Part shown: in pieces, positions 1 to 8,422 of the stretch
Layout: each line of letters opens with the position of its first letter
Position numbering within the stretch: the stretch's first letter is position 1
Translations under genes and position numbers: made by a program
The notes under the pieces: generated by a model
Seen by the model: the letters and a program-made list of their open reading frames with translations, nothing else
Told to the model about the DNA's origin: nothing
Database searches by the model: none
Origin: CBFHWY01 sp965659675
GTDB lineage: Bacteria; Bacteroidota; Bacteroidia; Flavobacteriales_G; Salibacteraceae
Assembly: GCA_965659675.1 (NCBI GenBank)
Contig: CBFHWY010000004.1
Span: 1-64,000 of the forward strand
Length of the DNA stretch: 64,000 bases
Reading direction: 5' to 3'

Positions 1-582
1 GAAATTCGCTTTATCCATCTGCTTATCCAGGACATATTCAGTTAAGTTTTGATATTCCAGTAGCGTAAATTTCTTGGGAAGTAACTCGAAACCAATATGT
101 GTGTGTGTCTCGAGGTTTTCTTGTAAGTAGTCCAATGATTCTGAAAAGATCTTATTGTGGTCAAAGGCAAGTTCCGGTATATCATGGATCTCAAACCATT
201 GAAGGTCTTCAGCCCAACCCTGAGCCTTAGGTTTGCAACTTTCGATCTCCACCAATGAAATATATCCAACGGTCACCACGCGCCCGAAGCTGTGTCGGTG
301 AACCTCACCAAAAGCGCGAAGTTGATTCATGAATAGATTCTCAATGCCGGTGAGTTCGGTCACCACTCTTTCCGCTCCGTCTTCTAAAGACTCTTTGGTA
401 TATATAAGGTCACCTGGAAGTGCCCATGAGTTCTTAAAGGGCTCCACGCCTCTTTTAATGAGCATCACTTTTACCTTGCCACGCTCATAACCAAAGATCA
501 CACAGTCGACCGAAATGGCAAACTGAAAAAAGTCCTCAATAGGAATGTCGTAATTATAGTCTTGTTTATCAGGGCTTTTCAT
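1..582 (-). CDS. Nudix-related transcriptional regulator (3' end beyond window)
   Basis: The reading frame is open from ATG 582 to the window edge (194 codons, no stop seen), so the C-terminus is missing. The N-terminal part reads as a Nudix fold with GYERGKVKVMLIKRG and WALPGDLI. The Nudix box is degenerate: the segment ESLEDGAERVVTELTG aligns with ESLEEAARRELEEETG but has RV for the catalytic RE and EL for EE, so hydrolysis is unlikely. Loss of these residues followed by a C-terminal domain is known for NrtR-type regulators, including sugar-responsive ones in Bacteroidota. The 3' part seen (HIGFELLPKKFTLLEYQNL) would begin the winged helix. It diverges from the secreted carbohydrate-binding-type gene at 716 with a palindrome between them. 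The ligand is unknown. Confidence 0.78.
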   Translation of the reverse strand, partial: MKSPDKQDYNYDIPIEDFFQFAISVDCVIFGYERGKVKVMLIKRGVEPFKNSWALPGDLIYTKESLEDGAERVVTELTGIENLFMNQLRAFGEVHRHSFGRVVTVGYISLVEIESCKPKAQGWAEDLQWFEIHDIPELAFDHNKIFSESLDYLQENLETHTHIGFELLPKKFTLLEYQNLTEYVLDKQMDKANF

Positions 583-641
583 TAGTGTCTTAAAAGAAGC
601 TGTTTTCAAATATAATTAAGAAATCCAGATATGGTAATCTT

Positions 642-659
642 TACTATAAACTTATAGTA
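642..659. promoter_or_regulatory. 18-bp perfect palindrome, probable operator
   Basis: TACTATAA and TTATAGTA form a perfect 8-bp inverted repeat around a 2-bp spacer (AC) in the 133-bp gap between the Nudix-type regulator and the gene at 716. The symmetry and the position between divergent genes suggest the binding site of the neighbouring regulator. That link is inference. Confidence 0.5.
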
Positions 660-686
660 CAAAATACTTTATTTAATTTTTATTTC

Positions 687-694
687 TACCTTAG
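687..694 (+). promoter_or_regulatory. Possible -7 promoter element of the gene at 716
   Basis: TACCTTAG differs by one base from the Bacteroidota -7 element TAnnTTTG and lies 21 bp before ATG 716. I see no TTG at the expected -33 position, so expression may need an activator. Confidence 0.3.
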
Positions 695-715
695 CTTCAT
701 TAAAAACAGATAATT

Positions 716-3280
716 ATGAAAAAAATTTACACATTATTTACCCTGCTTCTCGCTACTAGCCTTGTCTTTGCGCAGAAAGCACAAATCGATCTTCCGATCT
801 CATGGAATGACACAGCCAATGTAGATTATACCACACTTGGCTTCGGTGGCTCTACAGGAATGATTGCTGCAGACCCCAACAATGCGAGTAATCCAGTATT
901 GCAAATTGACAAATCAAATACAGCTGCAACTTGGGCCGGAGTGACGCTCGGTGCTGATAGTCTGGCGTCTGCCATTCCATTTTCGGCCACAGCCAACCAA
1001 ATTAAAGCTGTAGTTTATTCACCTGACAGTGGAATAACCGTTAGGTTGAAAGCTGAAGACGAATCGGACCCAAGAAAAAGTGTTGAGACCGATGTAATGA
1101 CCACCGTTGCAAACGGTTGGGATACCTTAACTTTTGATTTTTCAAATCAAGCTCAGGGTACTGCTGCAATTAACTACTCTACAACATATGACAAGCTTTC
1201 CATCTTCCTGAACTTTGGTGTAGATGGTGCTACTGCAGGCGCTAAAACATATTATGTTGATGATGTATTCTTCGTTTCTGCTTCAGGTCCATCACTTTCT
1301 CAAATCGACCTTCCAATAACATGGAATGATACAGCAAACACGGACTACACCACAGTTGGTTTTGGTGGTTCTGTAGGTATGATTGCTGCTGACCCGACGA
1401 ATGCATCGAATCCTGTACTACAGATTGACAAGTCTAACACTGCTCAAACATGGGCTGGTGTAACTCTTGGAAATGACAGCCTTGCTTCTGCAATTCCATT
1501 TGCGAGCAACGCAAACGAGATCAAAGTACTTTTCTACTCTCCAGATAGTGGAATCACCGTTCGACTGAAAGTCGAAAATGAGGCAAATTCTGGTATCAGT
1601 GTTGAAACTGATGCGATCACGATGCTTGCTAACGCATGGGATACTTTAACCTTTGATTTCTCTAATCAGGCTCAAGGTACAGCTGCGATCAACTACTCTA
1701 ACACCTATGATCAGTTAAACATCTTCGCCAACTTTGGTGTAGATGGAGCTACAGCCGGAGCAAAAACTTACTATGTGGATGATGTCTTCTTCGTGGCTCC
1801 TCCAATGAAGTCACAGATCGATCTTCCAATTAGCTGGAATGATACGGCAAACACCGACTACACGACAGCTGATTTTGGCGGTACGGTCTCTATGATCACT
1901 GCCGATCCAGCAAACGCATCAAATCCAGTGCTTCAGATCGACAAGTCCAATACAGCTCAAACCTGGGCAGGAGTAACTCTTGGAAATGATAGCCTTGCCA
2001 GTGCAATTCCCTTTGCAAGTAATGCTAATTTGATCAAGGTCCTCTTCTACTCTCCTGATGCTGGTATTACCGTTAGGCTGAAAGCAGAGGACGAGTCAAA
2101 TCCGAACATCAGTGTTGAAACTGATGCCATGACCACGGTTGCCAATGCATGGGACACCTTGACCTTCGATTTCTCTAATCAAGCTCAGGGTACTGCGGCG
2201 ATCAACTACGCTAGTACTTACGATAAGCTTTCGATCTTCCCCAACTTTAACGTCGCAGGGTCAACAGCAGGAGCTAAAACATATTACGTAGATGACGTAT
2301 TCTTCTCTGCAGGTGGCGGTGGAAACCCTCCATCTACAAGTATGATCACCTTCAAGGTTGATATGAATGACTACTCTTCAAACTTCGACACTGTTTATGT
2401 GGGTGGAAGTTTTAACGGATATTGTGCCAAGTGTAATCCAATGAGCGATAACGATAATGATGGTGTATGGGAGTTGACCATTCCACTAAACCACGATACT
2501 ATCGAATGGAAATATCAGGTTGATGGTTGGGCCGGTGAAGAGCGATTCCTCGGAGGCGAGCCCTGTACCAAAACTACGGGCGCTTTCACGAATAGATATC
2601 TTGAGCACAATAAGGACACCGTAATGCCAGTGACTTGCTGGTCTACCTGTGCACCATGTACTGGAGTTCCAACGACTGTTAATGTCAAGTTTGCCTTAGA
2701 CCTATCAGCATATCCTGATACTTTCTCTAACGCATATGTTAGTGGTACCTTTAACGGATGGAGTCCAGATGCTAACCCGCTGTCTGACTCAGACAATGAT
2801 GATGTATGGGAAACTACGATCGCATTAGCATATGGAGATACCATTGAATTCAAATATCAGCTTAACAAATGGGCGGTGGAAGAAACTTTAATGGTAGGTC
2901 TTCCCTGTACAAAAACTTCCGGTGCATTTACAAATAGATATCTTGAGTTGACAGCTGACACCAATCTTCCTGTTGCATGTTGGGAAGAGTGTGTAAGTTG
3001 CGCAACGATCGGTTTTGATGAGTCATTCACCACGCGTAAGTTTGAGGTAATGCCTAACCCATCAAACGGAGTATTTAAGGTAAATGTAGAATTGGATCGA
3101 GTAGAAGACGTTCAACTGAATGTCTACAGTATATCCGGTCAAAAGGTCTTTGAATTATCAGAAAACACCTCCCGCCTGACAGAGGAGATCGATCTTGGTA
3201 ATTTGAATGGAGGAATCTACTTCCTGGAACTTAGGAAAGCAGAAACCTCAATATTGAAGAAGCTAGTGCTCTCTAAATAA
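716..3280 (+). CDS. T9SS-exported multidomain protein: three beta-rich repeats plus two starch-binding-like domains
   Basis: The protein has 854 residues. Residues 1-19 form a signal peptide (cut before Gln20). Three repeats of about 170 residues start near 24, 197 and 368, each opening with IDLPI(S/T)WNDTAN and closing with KTYYVDDVFF, like the jelly-roll carbohydrate-binding modules in secreted glucanases. Two domains starting near 543 and 655 (YVGGSFNG, YVSGTFNGW, then WKYQVDGW or FKYQLNKW) resemble CBM20/48-type starch- or glycogen-binding folds and contain Cys pairs. Residues 776-854 (FEVMPNPSNG to KKLVLSK) are a type A T9SS sorting domain. No catalytic domain is visible, so it probably binds a polysaccharide at the cell surface. 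The substrate is unknown. A terminator follows. Confidence 0.85.
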   Translation: MKKIYTLFTLLLATSLVFAQKAQIDLPISWNDTANVDYTTLGFGGSTGMIAADPNNASNPVLQIDKSNTAATWAGVTLGADSLASAIPFSATANQIKAVVYSPDSGITVRLKAEDESDPRKSVETDVMTTVANGWDTLTFDFSNQAQGTAAINYSTTYDKLSIFLNFGVDGATAGAKTYYVDDVFFVSASGPSLSQIDLPITWNDTANTDYTTVGFGGSVGMIAADPTNASNPVLQIDKSNTAQTWAGVTLGNDSLASAIPFASNANEIKVLFYSPDSGITVRLKVENEANSGISVETDAITMLANAWDTLTFDFSNQAQGTAAINYSNTYDQLNIFANFGVDGATAGAKTYYVDDVFFVAPPMKSQIDLPISWNDTANTDYTTADFGGTVSMITADPANASNPVLQIDKSNTAQTWAGVTLGNDSLASAIPFASNANLIKVLFYSPDAGITVRLKAEDESNPNISVETDAMTTVANAWDTLTFDFSNQAQGTAAINYASTYDKLSIFPNFNVAGSTAGAKTYYVDDVFFSAGGGGNPPSTSMITFKVDMNDYSSNFDTVYVGGSFNGYCAKCNPMSDNDNDGVWELTIPLNHDTIEWKYQVDGWAGEERFLGGEPCTKTTGAFTNRYLEHNKDTVMPVTCWSTCAPCTGVPTTVNVKFALDLSAYPDTFSNAYVSGTFNGWSPDANPLSDSDNDDVWETTIALAYGDTIEFKYQLNKWAVEETLMVGLPCTKTSGAFTNRYLELTADTNLPVACWEECVSCATIGFDESFTTRKFEVMPNPSNGVFKVNVELDRVEDVQLNVYSISGQKVFELSENTSRLTEEIDLGNLNGGIYFLELRKAETSILKKLVLSK
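785..2320 (+). repeat. Three tandem in-gene repeats of about 515 bp
   Basis: Three direct copies start near 785, 1301 and 1814 (spacing 516 and 513 bp) and encode the repeated domains of the secreted protein. Copies 2 and 3 are nearly identical in protein, for example NDSLASAIPFASNAN in both. The DNA is also similar in the third quarter of each copy, which points to recent duplication or gene conversion. Confidence 0.85.
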
Positions 3281-3302
3281 GAGAACACATGTAATTTCTG
3301 TT

Positions 3303-3337
3303 GGAGCCCCTCGGCATTGTCGGGGGGCTTTTTGTTT
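3303..3337 (+). terminator. Rho-independent terminator
   Basis: A GC-rich hairpin, AGCCCC paired with GGGGCT, with a short central arm and followed by TTTTTG, ends the T9SS gene 23 bp after its stop codon. Confidence 0.8.
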
Positions 3338-3364
3338 AAATACGACCGCCCCACTTTGGGCTAA

Positions 3365-3407
3365 TGACAAATATCATTTTCTACACAGGCAGATGAAGTG
3401 AGATTTG
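3365..3407 (+). promoter_or_regulatory. ccoI promoter: CRP/FNR-like site plus degenerate -7 box
   Basis: TGACAAATATCA (3365-3376) fits TGA-N6-TCA, the half-site pattern of CRP/FNR-family regulators. Its centre lies 36.5 bp before the end of GAGATTTG (3400-3407), a degenerate TAnnTTTG. There is no -33 TTG. The same geometry occurs before ccoS. The predicted transcription start near 3414 falls next to ATG 3416, which supports that start. The regulator itself is not in this window. Confidence 0.55.
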
Positions 3408-3415
3408 CAACTCTC

Positions 3416-5803
3416 ATGCAAACAGAGCAAACTTGTAAACATTGTGGCACTCCGTGCGAAAAAGATCATCCCGTTTCGGGTGAATTCCATTTCTGTTGCG
3501 ATGGTTGCAAATTGGTCTATGAGCTGCTCGATGAGAACGGCCTTTGCACTTATTACGATATCGAGCAAAACCCGGGTCTTCGAATCAAGAACATAGCCCG
3601 AAAGGATAAATATGCCTTCCTTGATCTGGAGGATATTCAGAATGAACTGCTCGACTTCAAAGAAGCTGAACAGGCAAAGATCAACTTCTATATTCCAGCC
3701 ATTCATTGCAGCTCCTGCATATGGTTGCTCGAAAAACTCTACAAGCTAAAAGATGGGATTCAGGCAAGTCAGGTGAACTTCGTTAAAAAAGAGGTTGGCA
3801 TTAGCTTCAATACAGGGAAGATCAGTCTGCGTGAGGTGGTTGAATTGCTGGATTCTATTGGCTATGCTCCGGAGATCAATCTGGCCGGCAGCGCTGACAA
3901 GAAGAAGGTCGACCGTAGCATCGTTTACAAACTTGGTGTTGCAGGATTTGCCTTTGGAAACATCATGCTCCTGAGTTTTCCGGAATACCTTTCTTCAGAT
4001 TTTGAATTGGAGCAAGAATACATTCGATTCTTTGCCTGGTTGAATTTGGCCCTCTCCATTCCAGTGCTTTTATACTCCGCCCGCGACTATTTCATTTCTG
4101 CCTACAAAGGACTACGTCATGGTATTGTCAATATCGATGTGCCCATCTCACTCGGGATCATCAGCATCTTCCTTCGATCGGCTTATGAGATCATTTGGGA
4201 CATGGGAGCTGGATATCTCGACTCTATGTCGGGGCTCGTTTTCTTCCTTTTAATTGGAAAATGGTATCAGGATAAAACCTATCGCGCCTTATCATTTGAG
4301 CGAGATTTTCGATCCTATTTTCCAATCTCTGCTACGCTTATTCAAAAGGGAAAAGAGCTTCCAGTGGCTGTGCGCGATCTGAAAAAGGATGATGTCATCC
4401 TGATTCGAAACGAGGAGCTCATTCCTGCTGACAGTATGCTTCTTAGTGATAAAGCGAGCATTGACTATAGTTTTGTGACCGGGGAAGCTGTTCCGGTGGA
4501 GAAAAAGAAGGGAGATCAGATCTTCGCTGGAGGGCGACAGAAAGGTGCTAACATACAGGTCCAAATAGAAAAGGAGGTTTCACAATCCTACCTCACCCAA
4601 CTCTGGAATCAGGATTTTAATCAAAAGAGCAGCCATTATCAGCTGGGGAATTTGATTGACAAGGTGAGTCAGTACTTCACCATAGCGATCATCAGTATTG
4701 CCACCTTCACTTTCATCTATTGGATGATCTACGATGCAAGTATTGCTATTCTGGCTTTCACCTCTGTGTTGATCATTGCTTGTCCTTGCGCCCTCGCACT
4801 TACACTCCCTTTCACCTATGGCAGCCTGCTCAGGGTGTTTGGCAGAAGAGGCTTTTATTTGCGTAGCCCGGAGGTGATCGAAACACTGTCGAAAGTGAAT
4901 CACCTCATCTTTGATAAAACCGGTACGCTTACCAAAAGCAATCTGCATAAACTCGGTTTTCATGGACAACTCAACAAAGACGAATCCATCCTTGCGCGTT
5001 CATTGGCTAAGAATTCGACCCACCCAATGAGCATGCAAATTGCCGGTAACTTGAACGGAGAAGCATTGGAGGTACTTGAGTTTGCTGAGCACGAAGGCAA
5101 AGGCATTGAAGGCCTGGTTGACGGCCGTCACCTTCGTCTAGGGTCTGCCGCTTTCACTGGGATTGAAAAGCAATCTCAATCTGGGGTTCACCTGAAGATT
5201 GATAATGAGTACAGGGGCTTCTTTCAACTGAAGAATGAGTATCGATCGGGGCTTAGCAAGCTGATGAAAAGATTGGGGGAACATTTTAAGCTCAGTATCT
5301 TGTCAGGAGACAATGAAAGCGAAGAGGAACGTTTAACAAAAATGACGGAAGCGAGAGCGGAGATCCACTTTAATCAGAGCCCGTACGACAAGCAAAACTT
5401 CATTGAACATTCAAAGGAAAAAGGCGATGTTGTGTTGATGGCTGGCGATGGCTTAAATGATGCCGCAGCACTGAAAACAGCAGACGTCGGCGTAGCGGTA
5501 GTTGACGACATTTACAGTTTTAGTCCTTCATCTGATGGCATCATTACTGGTGATAGTTTTAAGGAACTTGACCGCTTTATTCAGCTCAGCCAAAGATCCA
5601 AACAGATCATTCGATGGAGTTTCGTGATCTCATTCATGTATAACCTTGTCGGACTTTCATTTGCTGTTCAAGGCTTGCTCTCTCCGATCGTCGCTGCCAT
5701 CCTCATGCCCTTGAGTTCTGTTACGGTAGTAGCCTTTGTGAGCATATTTAGTGCCATTAGCGCCAAAAATATCTTCTCAAGATCCAAGATATCAGCACCA
5801 TAG
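3416..5803 (+). CDS. ccoI: Copper-exporting P-type ATPase of the cbb3 oxidase locus
   Basis: This is a heavy-metal P1B-ATPase of 795 residues that pumps copper out of the cytoplasm for assembly of the CuB site of cbb3 oxidase. It begins with a cysteine-rich metal-binding domain (CKHCGTPC, CCDGC), then an HMA domain with CSSC at about 98-101 and several membrane helices. The transmembrane ion motif CPC is at about 456-458. The phosphorylated Asp is in DKTGTLT (about 500), TGEAVPVEK lies upstream, the HP motif is in STHPMS, and the hinge GDGLND is at about 677. I chose ATG 3416 over the in-frame GTG 3398 because the GTG lies inside the likely promoter. It precedes ccoS-ccoNO-ccoQ-ccoP, which fits copper delivery to that enzyme. 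Confidence 0.93.
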   Translation: MQTEQTCKHCGTPCEKDHPVSGEFHFCCDGCKLVYELLDENGLCTYYDIEQNPGLRIKNIARKDKYAFLDLEDIQNELLDFKEAEQAKINFYIPAIHCSSCIWLLEKLYKLKDGIQASQVNFVKKEVGISFNTGKISLREVVELLDSIGYAPEINLAGSADKKKVDRSIVYKLGVAGFAFGNIMLLSFPEYLSSDFELEQEYIRFFAWLNLALSIPVLLYSARDYFISAYKGLRHGIVNIDVPISLGIISIFLRSAYEIIWDMGAGYLDSMSGLVFFLLIGKWYQDKTYRALSFERDFRSYFPISATLIQKGKELPVAVRDLKKDDVILIRNEELIPADSMLLSDKASIDYSFVTGEAVPVEKKKGDQIFAGGRQKGANIQVQIEKEVSQSYLTQLWNQDFNQKSSHYQLGNLIDKVSQYFTIAIISIATFTFIYWMIYDASIAILAFTSVLIIACPCALALTLPFTYGSLLRVFGRRGFYLRSPEVIETLSKVNHLIFDKTGTLTKSNLHKLGFHGQLNKDESILARSLAKNSTHPMSMQIAGNLNGEALEVLEFAEHEGKGIEGLVDGRHLRLGSAAFTGIEKQSQSGVHLKIDNEYRGFFQLKNEYRSGLSKLMKRLGEHFKLSILSGDNESEEERLTKMTEARAEIHFNQSPYDKQNFIEHSKEKGDVVLMAGDGLNDAAALKTADVGVAVVDDIYSFSPSSDGIITGDSFKELDRFIQLSQRSKQIIRWSFVISFMYNLVGLSFAVQGLLSPIVAAILMPLSSVTVVAFVSIFSAISAKNIFSRSKISAP

Positions 5804-5811
5804 AAAAAGGT

Positions 5812-5876
5812 TGACCGATATCAGTTTTTTGTCTGACCCGTATCATACATCAGGCAAGAAAAGCAATGAACATTTG
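5812..5876 (+). promoter_or_regulatory. cbb3 operon promoter: two CRP/FNR-like sites plus -7 box
   Basis: TGACCGATATCA (5812-5823) and TGACCCGTATCA (5834-5845) both fit TGAC-N3-TATCA and lie 22 bp apart, two helical turns. The second is centred 36.5 bp before the end of AACATTTG (5869-5876), a near match to TAnnTTTG with no -33 TTG. This is the spacing seen at ccoI. Sites around -43 and -65 are typical of activator-dependent promoters and fit oxygen control of a high-affinity oxidase. A short inverted repeat CGGTT/AACCG (5880-5892) follows in the leader. Confidence 0.6.
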
Positions 5877-5902
5877 TAGCGGTTAAAAACCGACAAAAAC
5901 GG

Positions 5903-6088
5903 ATGAGCGCTATATATCTATTAGTAGGAGTGAGCTTAGTTGTGGCAGCTGGATTTCTCGCGGCCTTTTTTTGGTCAGTGAAGAATGGGCAGTACGACGA
6001 TGATTATTCTCCAGCGGTTAAGATCCTATTTGACGACTCATCTGAAAATACAAACGAAACCAAATCAAGTAAGCCCAAATCAGAATAA
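5903..6088 (+). CDS. ccoS: cbb3-type cytochrome oxidase assembly protein CcoS
   Basis: This 61-residue protein has one N-terminal membrane helix (about 3-25) followed by the family signature FFWSVKNGQYDD and a short acidic cytoplasmic tail. CcoS proteins are needed for cofactor (heme and copper) insertion into cbb3 oxidase. It is the first gene of the oxidase operon and ends 2 bp before ccoNO. Length and position are normal for Bacteroidota. Confidence 0.92.
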   Translation: MSAIYLLVGVSLVVAAGFLAAFFWSVKNGQYDDDYSPAVKILFDDSSENTNETKSSKPKSE

Positions 6089-6090
6089 AG

Positions 6091-8223
6091 ATGGAATTGG
6101 AAAAATTTGAATACGACAACTCGATCGTCAAGAAATTCATTCTTGCCACAGTTGTTTTCGGAATCGTTGGAATGCTCGTAGGACTTACAGCTGCATTTCA
6201 ACTGATCTTCCCAGACCTTAGCTTCGGAATCCCATATACGACCTTCGGAAGGATCCGACCACTGCATACCAATGCGATCATTTTCGCATTTGTTGGAAAT
6301 GCAATGTTTGCTGGACTATACTACTCGATCCAGCGACTTATGAAGGCCAGAATGTATTCTGATCTCTTAAGTAATATCAACTTTTGGGGTTGGCAGTTGA
6401 TCATTGTTGCCGCCGCTATTACCCTGCCATTAGGTATTACTACCTCTAAGGAATATGCTGAGTTAGAGTGGCCCATAGATATTGCCATTGCGCTGATATG
6501 GGTAGTCTTGGGTATCAATATGATCATGACGATCATTCACCGAAGAGAACGCCATCTCTATGTTGCCATGTGGTTCTATATCGCAACATTTGTAACGGTT
6601 GCCGTGCTTCACATTGTTAATTCAATTGAATTACCAGTGAGCATGATGAAGAGTTACTCCTGGTACGCCGGAGTGCAGGATGCCCTGGTGCAGTGGTGGT
6701 ACGGTCACAATGCTGTAGCCTTTTTCCTCACCACACCTTTCCTGGGACTGATGTATTATTTCATTCCAAAAGCTTCTAATCGTCCAGTATTTTCATACCG
6801 TCTGTCTATCGTCCACTTTTGGGCACTGATCTTCATTTACATCTGGGCGGGTCCACACCACTTGCTTTACTCTTCTCTTCCTGACTGGGCTCAGTCTTTG
6901 GGAACAGTGTTCTCGATCATGTTGATCGCTCCATCCTGGGGTGGTATGCTGAACGGGCTTCTTACGCTACGTGGCGCATGGGATCGTGTTAGAGAAGATC
7001 CAGTATTGAAATTTATGGTTGTGGCCGTTACTGCTTATGGTATGTCCACATTTGAGGGACCTATGCTCTCGCTGAAAAGTGTGAATGCGATCTCTCACTT
7101 TACTGACTGGACCATTGCCCACGTTCATATCGGTGGACTGGGCTGGAATGGCTTCCTGATCTTTGGAATGCTCTATTTCCTTGTACCTAAGATGTGGAAT
7201 GTAAAACTCTACAGTACAAAACTTGCCAATGCCCACTTCTGGGTAGGTACCCTTGGAATTCTATTTTATGCGCTTCCTCTTTATTGGGCTGGATTTGCTC
7301 AAGCAGAAATGTGGAAAGAGTTTCTTCCAGATGGACGTCTTGCCAACCCAGTATTCATGGATACCGTGAACAACATCAAGGGAATGTATATGCTTCGCGC
7401 AGTAGGGGGAACACTTTACTTCGTTGGCGCCATCATCATGGTTTACAACCTGGTAAAAACAGCCTATGCTGGTAAATTCAGCCCATCAGAATCTGCTGAA
7501 GCGCCAGCGCTTGCACCGGCGTATGCAGGACATAAAGGAGAGTACTGGCACCGTTTGATCGAACGCAAGCCAATTCAACTCACGATCTTTGCTACCGTTG
7601 CCATTCTCATTGGTGGTATTGTAGAGTTGGTTCCTACCTTCCTGGTGAAATCAAATATCCCTACAATATCTTCCGTTCAGCCTTATACTCCGTTAGAGCT
7701 CGAGGGAAGAGATCTATACATCAGAGAAGGTTGTAATAACTGTCACTCTCAAATGATCCGTCCATTCCGTTCTGAAACAGAGCGATATGGCGAATACTCA
7801 AAAGCGGGAGAGTTTGTTTATGATCATCCATTCCTTTGGGGCTCAAAACGAACAGGTCCTGACCTTCATAGAGTGGGAGGTAAATATCCCGATTCATGGC
7901 ACTTTAATCACATGTATAATCCAGTGTTGACCTCTACAGGTTCGATCATGCCGAGATACCCTTGGTTGATTGAAGATGAACTGAACTCCTCTGATCTTGA
8001 GAAGAAGATCACTGCCATGAGAACTCTCGGAGTTCCTTATGCAGAAGGTTATGAGGATCAGGCCAGAGCTGACATGGAAGCGCAAGCTGATGAAATTGTA
8101 GCCAGCCTTAAGAAAGATAATATCGAGGTTTCAGGAGATCGCGAGATCGTTGCCTTGATCGCTTATCTCCAAAGACTTGGAACAGATATCAACGCAAAGG
8201 AACAAACCGCTTCAAACGAATAA
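6091..8223 (+). CDS. ccoNO: cbb3-type cytochrome c oxidase, fused subunits I and II (CcoN-CcoO)
   Basis: The protein has 710 residues. The first 470 or so are CcoN, the multi-helix heme-copper catalytic subunit, with conserved histidines in RPLHTNA, WWYGHNAVAFF, AGPHHLLYSS and TIAHVHIGGLGW. The rest is CcoO, a membrane-anchored mono-heme cytochrome c with CNNCHSQ (C548, C551, H552). The enzyme reduces oxygen to water with high affinity at the cytoplasmic membrane. The CcoN-CcoO fusion is normal in Bacteroidota. The gene lies between ccoS (2-bp gap) and ccoQ (3-bp gap), so the genes are co-transcribed. Confidence 0.96.
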   Translation: MELEKFEYDNSIVKKFILATVVFGIVGMLVGLTAAFQLIFPDLSFGIPYTTFGRIRPLHTNAIIFAFVGNAMFAGLYYSIQRLMKARMYSDLLSNINFWGWQLIIVAAAITLPLGITTSKEYAELEWPIDIAIALIWVVLGINMIMTIIHRRERHLYVAMWFYIATFVTVAVLHIVNSIELPVSMMKSYSWYAGVQDALVQWWYGHNAVAFFLTTPFLGLMYYFIPKASNRPVFSYRLSIVHFWALIFIYIWAGPHHLLYSSLPDWAQSLGTVFSIMLIAPSWGGMLNGLLTLRGAWDRVREDPVLKFMVVAVTAYGMSTFEGPMLSLKSVNAISHFTDWTIAHVHIGGLGWNGFLIFGMLYFLVPKMWNVKLYSTKLANAHFWVGTLGILFYALPLYWAGFAQAEMWKEFLPDGRLANPVFMDTVNNIKGMYMLRAVGGTLYFVGAIIMVYNLVKTAYAGKFSPSESAEAPALAPAYAGHKGEYWHRLIERKPIQLTIFATVAILIGGIVELVPTFLVKSNIPTISSVQPYTPLELEGRDLYIREGCNNCHSQMIRPFRSETERYGEYSKAGEFVYDHPFLWGSKRTGPDLHRVGGKYPDSWHFNHMYNPVLTSTGSIMPRYPWLIEDELNSSDLEKKITAMRTLGVPYAEGYEDQARADMEAQADEIVASLKKDNIEVSGDREIVALIAYLQRLGTDINAKEQTASNE

Positions 8224-8226
8224 GTT

Positions 8227-8412
8227 ATGTTAAAGTATATCAAAGGACACATGGATTCGATCGCGGGAATTGAAATATTTCCATTGATCTCTTTCCTCAT
8301 CTTCTTCACCTTCTTCATCGCCTTGCTATGGTGGGTTTTTAAGATGGATAAACAAAGTGTAAAAGAGATCTCGGCACTTCCATTAGATAATCAATCAGAT
8401 CACAAAGAATAA
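8227..8412 (+). CDS. ccoQ: cbb3-type oxidase subunit CcoQ/FixQ
   Basis: This 61-residue protein has one membrane helix (about 18-40, FPLISFLIFFTFFIALLWWVF) and a short hydrophilic tail, the usual CcoQ design. CcoQ stabilises the oxidase complex. It sits 3 bp after ccoNO and 10 bp before ccoP. The assignment rests on size, topology and position, because the family has little sequence conservation. Confidence 0.85.
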   Translation: MLKYIKGHMDSIAGIEIFPLISFLIFFTFFIALLWWVFKMDKQSVKEISALPLDNQSDHKE

Positions 8413-8422
8413 AGCTATCGTC

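Noticed and set aside
2515..2853. Minus-strand ORF of 112 codons inside the T9SS gene
   Set aside because: It lies wholly opposite conserved, in-frame binding domains and has no recognisable product; it is a shadow.
3398..3415. GTG start six codons upstream of ccoI ATG 3416
   Set aside because: It lies within the likely -7 promoter element, and the conserved protein begins with the cysteine-rich domain after ATG 3416.
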